The notes beneath the pieces are model-generated. The model did no database searches. It saw only the letters and a list, made by a program, of their open reading frames with translations, and had not been told where the DNA came from. This document shows, one piece after another, positions 28,685 to 36,480 of a stretch of DNA of 64,000 bases. This stretch comes from Lysobacter sp. GTDB lineage: Bacteria > Pseudomonadota > Gammaproteobacteria > Xanthomonadales > Xanthomonadaceae. The stretch is from NCBI GenBank assembly GCA_019634715.1, contig JAHCAU010000004.1, positions 62,001-126,000 of the forward strand, written 5' to 3'. Every line of letters starts with the position of its first letter. Position 1 is the stretch's first letter. The position numbers and the translations under genes are program-made.

Positions 28685-30664
28685 ATGCAGGGCTTGAATC
28701 CCCCCCAACGCGACGCGGTCCTCCACACCGAGGGCCCGCTGCTGGTGCTGGCCGGCGCCGGCAGCGGCAAGACCCGCGTGATCGTCGAGAAGATCGCGCA
28801 CCTGATCCAGACCAACCGCTACCCGGCCAGGCGCATCGCCGCGATCACCTTCACCAACAAGTCGGCGAAGGAAATGCGCGAGCGCGTGGCCAGGCGCATC
28901 AAGGGCGGCGCGGCCGAAGGCCTGACCGTCTGCACCTTCCACGCGCTGGGCCTGCGGCTGCTGCAGATCGAGCACGCGCGCGTCGGCCTCAAGCGCGGCT
29001 TCTCGGTGTTCGACACCGACGACGTCGCCGCACAGATGAAGGACCTGCTGGCCGGCGCCAAGGCCGACGTGGTGCAGGCGACGCAGGGCCTGGTGTCGCG
29101 CGCCAAGAACGCGGGGCTGTCGCCCGAGGAAGCGATCGCGCTGGCGCAGAGCCCGCGCGAACTGCAGGCGGCGCAGCTGTACGCGAAATACCAGCAGCGC
29201 CTGAACACCTTCAACGCCGTGGACTTCGACGACCTGATCCGCCTGCCGGTGGAGCTGCTGGAACGCGACGAGGAATGCCGCCTGGGCTGGCGCGAGCGCA
29301 TCGGCTACCTGCTGGTGGACGAATGCCAGGACACCAACGATGCGCAATACCGCCTGCTCAAGGCGCTGGCCGGCGAGCAGGGCCACTTCACCTGCGTGGG
29401 CGACGACGACCAGAGCATCTACGCCTGGCGCGGCGCCAATCCCGAGAACCTGTCGCAGCTGGGCAAGGACTATCCGTCGCTGCGCATCGTCAAGCTGGAA
29501 CAGAACTACCGCTGCAGCAACCGCGTGCTGCGCGCCGCGAACGCGCTGATCGCGAACAATCCGCACGAGCACCTGAAGACGCTGTGGAGCCAGCAGGCCG
29601 ACGGCGAACGCATCCGCATCCTCGAATGCCGCGACAGCGAGCACGAGGCCGAGCGCATCGCCAGCGAGATCCATTTCCTCAACCAGTCGCGCCAGGCCGA
29701 ATGGGGCGAGTTCTGCATCCTGTTCCGCGGCAACCACCAGTCGCGCCCGCTGGAAAAGGCGATGCAGCTGCTGCGCGTGCCCTACCACCTCAGCGGCGGC
29801 ACCGCGTTCCTGGATCGCGGCGAAGTGAAGGATGCGCTGGCCTGGCTGCGCCTGATCGCCAATCCCGACGACGACGCGGCCTTCCTGCGCGCGGTGCAGT
29901 CGCCCAAGCGCGAGGTCGGCGCGACCACGCTGGCCAAGCTGGCCGAGCTCGCCCAGCATGCCGGCATGCCGATGGCGCGCGCGGCCGAGTCGATCGGCCT
30001 GCTGAAGCAGCTGCAACCGCGCGCGGCGAACGCACTGAGCGGCTTCGTCGACATCGTGCGCGGTCTGCGCGCCGAATCGCACCGGCTCACGCCGGCCGAG
30101 CTGGTCAAGCAGCTCAACGAGCGCTCCGGCCTGCTCGCCTCTGTGCGCGCGCAATGCAAGAACGAACAGATGTTCGAGATCCGCCGACGCAACCTCGACG
30201 AACTGGCCGACTGGTTCGACGGCGCGCGCGGCGGCGCCGGCCCGGGCGAGCTGGCGGCGTCGCTGGCGCTGCTCAGCCACGCCGACAAGGGCGAACCGGG
30301 CAACCAGGTGCGGCTGATGAGCCTGCACGCGGCCAAGGGCCTGGAGTTCCGCTACGTGTTCATCATCGGCATGGAGGACGGGATGCTGCCGCACGAGGCC
30401 AGCATCGAGGAGGGCCGGCTCGACGAAGAGCGCCGCCTGCTCTACGTCGGCATCACCCGCGCCAAGGAACAGCTGTGGCTGTCGTACTCGCGCGAGGCGC
30501 AACGCTGGGGCACGAAACTCAGGTTGTCCCCCAGCCGCTTCCTCGACGAACTGCCCGAAGCCGAACTGCAGCGCGACGGCGCCGACCCGCAGGCCGATGC
30601 GGTGCGCAAGCAGGAACGCACCAGCGCGGGCTTCGCGGCGATCAAGGCGCTGCTGGGGGAGTGA
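28685..30664 (+). CDS. rep: ATP-dependent DNA helicase Rep
   Basis: UvrD/Rep superfamily 1 helicase that moves 3'-5' on ssDNA and clears replication-fork barriers. The 659-residue protein has motif I AGAGSGKT (about 25-32), VDECQDTND (motif II), GDDDQSIYAWRGA, LEQNYRCS, LMSLHAAKGLEFRYVFIIG and RRLLYVGITRAKE. The ATG at 28685 (MQGLNPPQRDAVLHT) is preferred over a TTG six bases upstream. The TSUP transporter gene begins 1 bp after the rep stop, so they may be co-transcribed. Confidence 0.93.
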   Translation: MQGLNPPQRDAVLHTEGPLLVLAGAGSGKTRVIVEKIAHLIQTNRYPARRIAAITFTNKSAKEMRERVARRIKGGAAEGLTVCTFHALGLRLLQIEHARVGLKRGFSVFDTDDVAAQMKDLLAGAKADVVQATQGLVSRAKNAGLSPEEAIALAQSPRELQAAQLYAKYQQRLNTFNAVDFDDLIRLPVELLERDEECRLGWRERIGYLLVDECQDTNDAQYRLLKALAGEQGHFTCVGDDDQSIYAWRGANPENLSQLGKDYPSLRIVKLEQNYRCSNRVLRAANALIANNPHEHLKTLWSQQADGERIRILECRDSEHEAERIASEIHFLNQSRQAEWGEFCILFRGNHQSRPLEKAMQLLRVPYHLSGGTAFLDRGEVKDALAWLRLIANPDDDAAFLRAVQSPKREVGATTLAKLAELAQHAGMPMARAAESIGLLKQLQPRAANALSGFVDIVRGLRAESHRLTPAELVKQLNERSGLLASVRAQCKNEQMFEIRRRNLDELADWFDGARGGAGPGELAASLALLSHADKGEPGNQVRLMSLHAAKGLEFRYVFIIGMEDGMLPHEASIEEGRLDEERRLLYVGITRAKEQLWLSYSREAQRWGTKLRLSPSRFLDELPEAELQRDGADPQADAVRKQERTSAGFAAIKALLGE

Positions 30665-30665
30665 T

Positions 30666-31439
30666 GTGGAGATCGTCGTCGTCTGCCTCGTCGCACTGCT
30701 GGCCTCGACGCTGACCTTCTTCTCCGGCTTCGGCCTCGGCACCCTGCTGCTGCCGGCCTTCGCGCTGTTCATGCCGCTGGAGCAGGCGGTCGCGGCGACG
30801 GCGGTGGTCCACCTGCTCAACGGCCTGTTCAAGCTCGGATTGCTCCACCGCCATGTCGACCGCGCCGTGCTGCTGCGCTTCGGCCTGCCGGCGCTGCTCG
30901 CCGCCGCGCTGGGTGCCTGGCTGCTGACGCTGCTGGGTTCTCTGCCGGTGCTGCACGCGTACACCGCATTCGGACACGATTTCGCGATCAGCCCGATCAA
31001 GCTGGTCATCGGCCTGCTGCTGATGGGCTTTGCGCTGTTCGAGATCGTGCCGGCGCTGCGCGATCTCGCCTTCGACCGCCGCTGGCAGCCGCTCGGCGGC
31101 GCGCTCAGCGGCTTCTTCGGCGGCCTCGCCGGCATGCAGGGCGCGTTGCGCAGCGCGTTCCTGGCGCGCAGCAGCCTGGACAAGCAGGCCTTCGTCGCCA
31201 CCGGTTCGGCCATCGCCTGCCTGATCGACGTGTCGCGCCTGGGCGTGTACGGCGGCACGCTGGCGCGCGTCTTCGGCGACCTCGACCACGTCCTGCTGGC
31301 CGGCGCCGTGCTGGCCGCCTTCGCCGGCGCCTGGCTGGGCAACCGCCTGCTGAAGAAGACCACCCTGCGCGGCCTGCAGCGGGTGGTCGCGGCGATGCTG
31401 TTCGCGTTCTCGATCGGGCTGATGGCGGGTGCGCTGTAA
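30666..31439 (+). CDS. TSUP-family (TauE/SafE) membrane transporter
   Basis: A 257-residue polytopic protein with about eight hydrophobic segments (for example IVVVCLVALLASTLTFFSGFG, HLLNGLFKLGLL, LLAAALGAWLLTLLGSLPV, KLVIGLLLMGFALFEIV). It has two TSUP-like halves with SGFGLG and GFFGGLAGMQGALRSAFL. The family exports organosulfur or similar small anions. The start is GTG at 30666 with GGGGGAG just upstream; the reading frame extends earlier but that part overlaps rep. The substrate cannot be inferred. Confidence 0.83.
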   Translation: MEIVVVCLVALLASTLTFFSGFGLGTLLLPAFALFMPLEQAVAATAVVHLLNGLFKLGLLHRHVDRAVLLRFGLPALLAAALGAWLLTLLGSLPVLHAYTAFGHDFAISPIKLVIGLLLMGFALFEIVPALRDLAFDRRWQPLGGALSGFFGGLAGMQGALRSAFLARSSLDKQAFVATGSAIACLIDVSRLGVYGGTLARVFGDLDHVLLAGAVLAAFAGAWLGNRLLKKTTLRGLQRVVAAMLFAFSIGLMAGAL

Positions 31440-31462
31440 CGAAGCGCTCGCGTGCGCTCCGC

Positions 31463-31468
31463 TACACT
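31463..31468 (+). promoter_or_regulatory. -10-like element before acid phosphatase
   Basis: TACACT, 33 bases before the ATG of the acid phosphatase gene. No clear -35. Confidence 0.35.
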
Positions 31469-31501
31469 CGGCGTCCACCGTCTTCGCTCCACGGAGTCCG
31501 C

Positions 31502-32419
31502 ATGCGTCGTCCGCCCGCCTTCACCGCCCCGCTTCTTGCGTCGCTCCTTGCGACCGTCGCGCTCGGCGCCTGCAGTTCGACTCCGGTCGCCCGCGAATCC
31601 CCGCCGGCTACCCCGCCGACGGTGGTGGCCGCGGCGACAACCCACGCCGACGACAACCTCAATGCCGTGCTGTGGGTGCAGCGCTCGGCCGAATACCGCG
31701 CTGCCGCCGAGACCGTGTACCGCGCCGCGACCGCGCGCCTGGACGCGGCGCTGAAGGATCCGGCCTGGGACGCGCTGGTGCCGGAGGAGCGCGCCAATGC
31801 CGCACGCGGCCTGCCGCCGGCGGTGGTGATGGACATCGACGAGACCGTGCTGGACAACTCGCCCTACCAGGCGCGGCTGGTCCGCGACGGCGCCGAATAC
31901 GACGAGGTGACCTGGGACGCCTGGGTGCGCGAGCAGCGCGCGAAGCCGGTGCCGGGCGTGGTCGAGTTCGCCCGCGTCGCGCAGGCGAAGGGGGTCACCG
32001 TGATCTACATCTCCAACCGCGCCGAGCACCTGATCGAGCCGACGCTGGCGAACCTGCGCGCGGTCGGCCTGCCGGTGAAGGACGACAGCGTGTTCCTGGG
32101 CCTGGGCACCCACGTGCCGGACTGCGAGCAGGAAGGCTCGGAGAAGCTCTGCCGCCGCCAGTTCGCGGGGCGCAGCTATCGCGTGCTGATGCAGTTCGGC
32201 GACCAGCTCGGCGATTTCGCCCAGATCCTGGCCAACACGCCGGAGGCCCGCGATGCCCTGCAGGCGCAGTACCGCGACTGGTTCGGCGAACGCTGGTGGA
32301 TGTTGCCCAACCCGACCTACGGCTCCTGGGAACCCGCCGTGTTCAACAACAACTGGCGCGAGCCGCGCGAAGCCCGGCGCGAGGCCAAGCGCAATGCGCT
32401 GGACATGGCCAGCCCGTGA
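31502..32419 (+). CDS. HAD-type acid phosphatase lipoprotein (class C / e(P4)-like)
   Basis: A 305-residue lipoprotein with lipobox TVALGAC, anchored to the outer membrane or exported. The HAD signature of class C acid phosphatases is clear: VMDIDETVLDNS (motif I with the nucleophile Asp), YISNRAEHLIEPT (motif II-like), and FGDQLGDFAQ (motif IV). It likely dephosphorylates periplasmic nucleotides or other phosphomonoesters, as Haemophilus e(P4) does for NMN. It stands alone and ends well before the terminator at 32594. Confidence 0.88.
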   Translation: MRRPPAFTAPLLASLLATVALGACSSTPVARESPPATPPTVVAAATTHADDNLNAVLWVQRSAEYRAAAETVYRAATARLDAALKDPAWDALVPEERANAARGLPPAVVMDIDETVLDNSPYQARLVRDGAEYDEVTWDAWVREQRAKPVPGVVEFARVAQAKGVTVIYISNRAEHLIEPTLANLRAVGLPVKDDSVFLGLGTHVPDCEQEGSEKLCRRQFAGRSYRVLMQFGDQLGDFAQILANTPEARDALQAQYRDWFGERWWMLPNPTYGSWEPAVFNNNWREPREARREAKRNALDMASP

Positions 32420-32668
32420 GTGGGCGCGAACCGGCAAGGCATGACCTTCCGGATCAATGGCTTGCCTGCGCACTCCTGATGTGTTGCATGCAATACGGCG
32501 CGCAGGTAGCCTGATCCGCATCCGGTTCGCCGGACCAGACCATCACCCCGGACCACAACCGATGTCTTCCGGCCTTGCGCCGGATCTTTCTCCAGGAGAC
32601 CGACGCCGGTCTCCTTTTTCTTGCCCGTCGCTTGTGGCGGCCCGCCGCCCCGGCCAAGATGCCCGTTC
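32420..32668. other. non-coding spacer with terminator; candidate small RNA
   Basis: Nothing coding seen in 249 bp. It ends in a T-tailed intrinsic terminator (32594-32619) that is 175 bp past the acid phosphatase stop. Several GGA motifs (around 32455, 32534, 32551, 32583, 32596) and a hairpin TCCGGC-N5-GCCGGA precede it. This would fit an independent small RNA or a long 3' UTR; the promoter is not identified. Confidence 0.3.
32594..32619 (+). terminator. intrinsic terminator
   Basis: GGAGACCG / CGGTCTCC stem (8 bp, extended by an A-T pair) with a 4-base loop and TTTTTC tail. It points along the plus strand, just before the lipoprotein gene at 32669. Confidence 0.75.
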
Positions 32669-33634
32669 ATGCCTGTCGTCCGTACCCGCCGCCGCACCGC
32701 CGCCCTGCCCGCCCTGATGGCGGGCCTGCTCGCACTGGCGCTGGCCGCCTGCAACGAAGCCCCGTCGCCGCCGCCGGGCGCGGCCAGCGCACCGGAGCAG
32801 TCGGTGCTGGTGCTGGCTGGCCGCCTGCGCGACAACGACCTGGTCGGCTTCGCCCACGACGCCATCCCGCCGGGCCTGCATCCGGCCATGGCCGAGGCCT
32901 GGCGCGCCGGGCGCACGCGCTGGCCGCTGGAGGAGCTGCCCTTCGACCACCGCATCCCGGGCATGCTGGCCACGCTGTCCGAACCCGGGGCCGAGAAGAA
33001 ACTGCAGCGCGACTTCGACCGCCAGTTCGGCAATGCCCATGCCGAGATCCGCTCGGCGGCGCGCTCGCTGGGCCTGTTCGGCGTGAAATACCTCGAAAAC
33101 GACCGCAGCCTCAGCCCCGACGAACGCCACCATGCCGTGCAGCTGGTCGCGGCCTTCAGCGCCTGGGGCGAGCAGGCGCGGCTGGGCGACCCCAAGCGGG
33201 CGCGCGCGGCCATCGCCCGCCTGGGGCTGGCGGCGCGGCGCACCCATCTCGCGTCCGGGGACGCCTTCCGCGACGCCGGCATGGACGAGAGCCTGCGCCG
33301 GATGGGGCCGATGTGGGCCGCGCTGAAGGACGTCCTGCGCAGCTACGACCTGGATCTGGACGACAGCCTGGGCCAGCTCCAGGCCAGCCTGGTCGAACGC
33401 GATGGCGATCGCGCCCGGGTCCGCATGCGCTACCCGCTGGCCGGCAGCACCATCGATACCGTGGTCGCGGTCGAGCGCATCGACGGCCACTGGTACCTCA
33501 GCGATTTCGTCCGCCACGCGCGCGCCGCGACCGCAGCGCGCGCACCGGCGCCCGACCCGGCCGCCGAACCCGGCACGACGCCCGTCAGCCCGGTCGCACC
33601 GCCGCCACCGCCGGCCGCGCCACCGCCGGCCTGA
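32669..33634 (+). CDS. hypothetical lipoprotein
   Basis: A 321-residue lipoprotein (start MPVVRTRRRTAALPALMAG chosen because it opens the signal sequence; lipobox ALAAC). The mature part is helical (VLVLAGRLRDNDLVGFAHDAIPPGLHPAMAEAWRAGRT) with a C-terminal beta segment GDRARVRMRYPLAGSTIDTVVAVERIDGHWYLSDF, resembling DUF4878/NTF2-like modules. It ends in a Pro/Ala tail (SPVAPPPPPAAPPPA). No catalytic motif. It lies between a terminator and plsB; the spacing of 59 bp to plsB leaves co-transcription possible. Confidence 0.75.
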   Translation: MPVVRTRRRTAALPALMAGLLALALAACNEAPSPPPGAASAPEQSVLVLAGRLRDNDLVGFAHDAIPPGLHPAMAEAWRAGRTRWPLEELPFDHRIPGMLATLSEPGAEKKLQRDFDRQFGNAHAEIRSAARSLGLFGVKYLENDRSLSPDERHHAVQLVAAFSAWGEQARLGDPKRARAAIARLGLAARRTHLASGDAFRDAGMDESLRRMGPMWAALKDVLRSYDLDLDDSLGQLQASLVERDGDRARVRMRYPLAGSTIDTVVAVERIDGHWYLSDFVRHARAATAARAPAPDPAAEPGTTPVSPVAPPPPPAAPPPA

Positions 33635-33693
33635 CGCCCGTCCGCGCCCGGCATGACCTCCGGCCGCACCCGGCGGCAGCCCCCTTCGTCATA

Positions 33694-36438
33694 ATGACGG
33701 CGATCATGCCGACATCACCCGACCAACCCACGCGCTTCGAATCGACCCCGGCCAAGGCCGGCCCGGCCGACGACGCCCCCGACCACGCCCCGGTGTCCGA
33801 CACGCCGCAGGCCGGCGACGATGCCGCCGCGCCCGACGCGCCCGTGACCGAGGCCCCCGTCGCCGAAACCCGCACCGGGATCCCGCCGGCCCACGGCGCC
33901 GGCCGTCGCCCCTGGTGGGCCGCGCTGATGGGGCGCCTGATCGACCCGTGGATCGAACTGCGGATCGAGGCCCTGCCCGAAGACCTGCGCAGCGACCCGC
34001 GCCCGGTCTGCTACGTGCTGGAGGACTACGGGCTGTCGAACGCCCTGATCCTCGAGCGCACCTGCCGCGAACTGGGCCTGCCTTCGGCCCTGCGCCCGCT
34101 GCCCGGCGATCCGCTCAGGCGCAAGCGCGCCTATGTCGCGCTGTCGCGCCGCAACGCCGGCAGCGCGCTCGGCCTGGCCGCGGATTTCGCCGCCGACCTC
34201 GCCACCGGCAAGCCGCCGCGCCGCGCCCGCCGCCATTCCGAGGCGCTGGCCCACCTGCTCGACGCCCACCGCGCCGAACCCGGCCTGGACGTGCGCCTGA
34301 TCCCGGTCTCGATCTTCGTCGGCCGTGCGCCGGCCCGGAACGACGGCTGGTTCTCGGTGCTGTTCTCCGAGAACTGGACCATCGTCGGCCGCTTCCGCCG
34401 GCTGCTGTCGATCCTGCTCAACGGCCGCGACACCGTGGTGCAGTTCGCCGCACCGGTGTCGGTGCGCGAGGTGGTGTCCGAGGACCTGCCGCCCGAACGC
34501 ATCGTGCGCAAGCTCTCGCGCGTGCTGCGCACCCACTTCAACCGCATCCGCGAGGCGGTGATCGGGCCGGACCTGTCCACCCGCCGCCTGCTGATCGACA
34601 AGGTGCTGTCGTCCGAGCCGGTGAAGCAGGCCATCGCCGACACCGCGCGCCGCGAGAACAGCAAGCAGGAAGACGCCTGGAAGAAGGCGCAGGCCTACGC
34701 CTACGAGATCGCCGCCGACTACTCGCATCCGGTGGTGCGCTCGGCCTCGTTCATGCTCACCACGGTGTGGAACCGCATCTACCGCGGCGTGCTGGTCCAC
34801 CACCTGGACAAGCTCAAGCAGGACGCGCCTGGCCACGAAGTGATCTACGTGCCCAGCCACCGCAGCCACATGGACTACCTGCTGCTGAGCTACCTGCTGT
34901 ACACGCACGGCGTGGTGCCGCCGCACATCTTCGCCGGCATCAACCTCAACCTGCCGGTGATCGGCACCCTGCTGCGCAAGGGCGGCGCGTTCTTCGCGCG
35001 GCGCAGCTTCCGCGGCAACGCGCTGTACTCGGCGGTGTTCCGCGAATACATGGCGCAGCTGGTCGCCGGTGGCTATTCGATCGAGTACTTCATCGAAGGC
35101 GGGCGTTCGCGCACCGGCCGCCTGCTGCCGCCCAAGGGCGGCTCGCTGGCGATGACCATCCGCGCCTACCTGCGCCAGCCGACGCGGCCGGTGCTGTTCC
35201 AGCCGGTGTACATCGGCTACGAAAAGATCATGGAAGGCCGCAGCTACCTGGACGAACTCAGCGGCAAGCCGAAGGAAAAGGAATCGATCTGGCAGGTACT
35301 CACCGGCATCCCAAGGGTGCTGCGAGAGAACTACGGCCAGGTGGTGGTGAACTTCGGCGAACCGATCCGCCTCGGCGAGGTGCTCGGCGAGTTCGCCCCG
35401 GACTGGGACGGCAAGGCGGTCGGCGACGAGGAAAAGCCGGTCTGGCTCAACAACACCGTCGACGCGCTGGCCGACCGCATCCAGGTCAACGTCAACCGCG
35501 CCGCCGACGTCAACCCGATCAACCTGCTCGCGCTGGCGCTGCTGTCCACGCCCAAGCATTCGATGGGCGAAGCCGACCTGCTGGCGCAGATCGCGCTGTC
35601 CAAGACCCTGCTGGCCGAAGTGCCCTATTCCGACCGGGTCACCGTCACCCCGCATCCGCCCGGGCAGATCGTGGCGCACGGCGAGGAGATCGGCGTGCTC
35701 GCGCGCACCGCGCACCCGCTGGGCGACGTGCTGCACGTCGACGGCGACACCGCGGTGCTGCTGAGCTACTTCCGCAACAACGTCCTGCACCTGTTCACCG
35801 CGACCGCGTGGATCGCCTGCTGCTTCCAGCACAACCGCCGGATGAGCCGCAACACGCTGCTGCGCGTCGGCCGCTCGCTGTACCCGTTCGTGCAGGCCGA
35901 ACTGTTCCTGCCCTGGGACGAGGACGGCTTCGCCGAACAGGTCGAACGCACCATCGCCGTGTTCGTCCGCGAAGGCCTGCTGCAGCAGGTCAGCGACGAC
36001 GACGGCGGCATCCTCGCGCGCAACGCCGGGCAGTCCGACGAAGTGTTCCGCCTGCGCGCGCTCGGCCATCCGCTGCAGCAGGCGTTCGAGCGCTACTACA
36101 TCGCGATCTCGGTGCTGGCCAAGAACGGCCCCGGCACGCTCGGCGCCGGCGAACTCGAAAGCCTCTGCCACCTCGCCGCGCAGCGCCTGAGCCTGCTCTA
36201 CGCCCCCGCCGCGCCCGAGTTCTTCGACAAGACCCTGTTCCGCGGCTTCATCCAGAAGCTGCGCGAGCTGAAACTGGTCTGGCCCGACGAGAACAGCAAG
36301 CTCGTCTTCGACCAGCGCCTGGACAACTGGGCCAAGGACGCCAAGACCATCCTCGGCCGCGAACTGCGCCACACCATCGAGAAGGTCAGCCCCGAAGCGG
36401 TGAAGCGCGAGGCGCCGGAAGCGGCCGCGACGGAGTGA
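33694..36438 (+). CDS. plsB: glycerol-3-phosphate acyltransferase
   Basis: First acylation of phospholipid synthesis: acyl transfer to sn-glycerol-3-phosphate at the inner membrane. The 914-residue protein has the acyltransferase motifs SHRSHMDYL (HX4D), GAFFARRSF, EYFIEGGRSRTG and PKGGSLAM. Length fits PlsB (about 807) plus a 70-residue Pro/Ala/Asp-rich N-terminal extension before GRRPWWAALMGRLIDPWIEL. Two in-frame ATGs (33694 and 33706) lack clear ribosome sites. It ends at a bidirectional terminator with the convergent RCC1-repeat gene. Confidence 0.93.
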   Translation: MTAIMPTSPDQPTRFESTPAKAGPADDAPDHAPVSDTPQAGDDAAAPDAPVTEAPVAETRTGIPPAHGAGRRPWWAALMGRLIDPWIELRIEALPEDLRSDPRPVCYVLEDYGLSNALILERTCRELGLPSALRPLPGDPLRRKRAYVALSRRNAGSALGLAADFAADLATGKPPRRARRHSEALAHLLDAHRAEPGLDVRLIPVSIFVGRAPARNDGWFSVLFSENWTIVGRFRRLLSILLNGRDTVVQFAAPVSVREVVSEDLPPERIVRKLSRVLRTHFNRIREAVIGPDLSTRRLLIDKVLSSEPVKQAIADTARRENSKQEDAWKKAQAYAYEIAADYSHPVVRSASFMLTTVWNRIYRGVLVHHLDKLKQDAPGHEVIYVPSHRSHMDYLLLSYLLYTHGVVPPHIFAGINLNLPVIGTLLRKGGAFFARRSFRGNALYSAVFREYMAQLVAGGYSIEYFIEGGRSRTGRLLPPKGGSLAMTIRAYLRQPTRPVLFQPVYIGYEKIMEGRSYLDELSGKPKEKESIWQVLTGIPRVLRENYGQVVVNFGEPIRLGEVLGEFAPDWDGKAVGDEEKPVWLNNTVDALADRIQVNVNRAADVNPINLLALALLSTPKHSMGEADLLAQIALSKTLLAEVPYSDRVTVTPHPPGQIVAHGEEIGVLARTAHPLGDVLHVDGDTAVLLSYFRNNVLHLFTATAWIACCFQHNRRMSRNTLLRVGRSLYPFVQAELFLPWDEDGFAEQVERTIAVFVREGLLQQVSDDDGGILARNAGQSDEVFRLRALGHPLQQAFERYYIAISVLAKNGPGTLGAGELESLCHLAAQRLSLLYAPAAPEFFDKTLFRGFIQKLRELKLVWPDENSKLVFDQRLDNWAKDAKTILGRELRHTIEKVSPEAVKREAPEAAATE

Positions 36439-36446
36439 TCCCGGCC

Positions 36447-36469
36447 ACGGCCCCGCGATGCGGGGCCGT
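36447..36469. terminator. bidirectional terminator between plsB and the RCC1-repeat gene
   Basis: Perfect 10-bp stem ACGGCCCCGC / GCGGGGCCGT with a 3-base loop (GAT), centred in the 42-bp gap between the two convergent genes. Confidence 0.7.
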
Positions 36470-36480
36470 CCGATCTCACA

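Noticed and set aside
28670-32521. A long minus-strand open frame (about 1283 codons) opposite rep, the TSUP gene and the phosphatase
   Set aside because: Antisense shadow of three recognisable plus-strand genes; low-complexity composition and no family.
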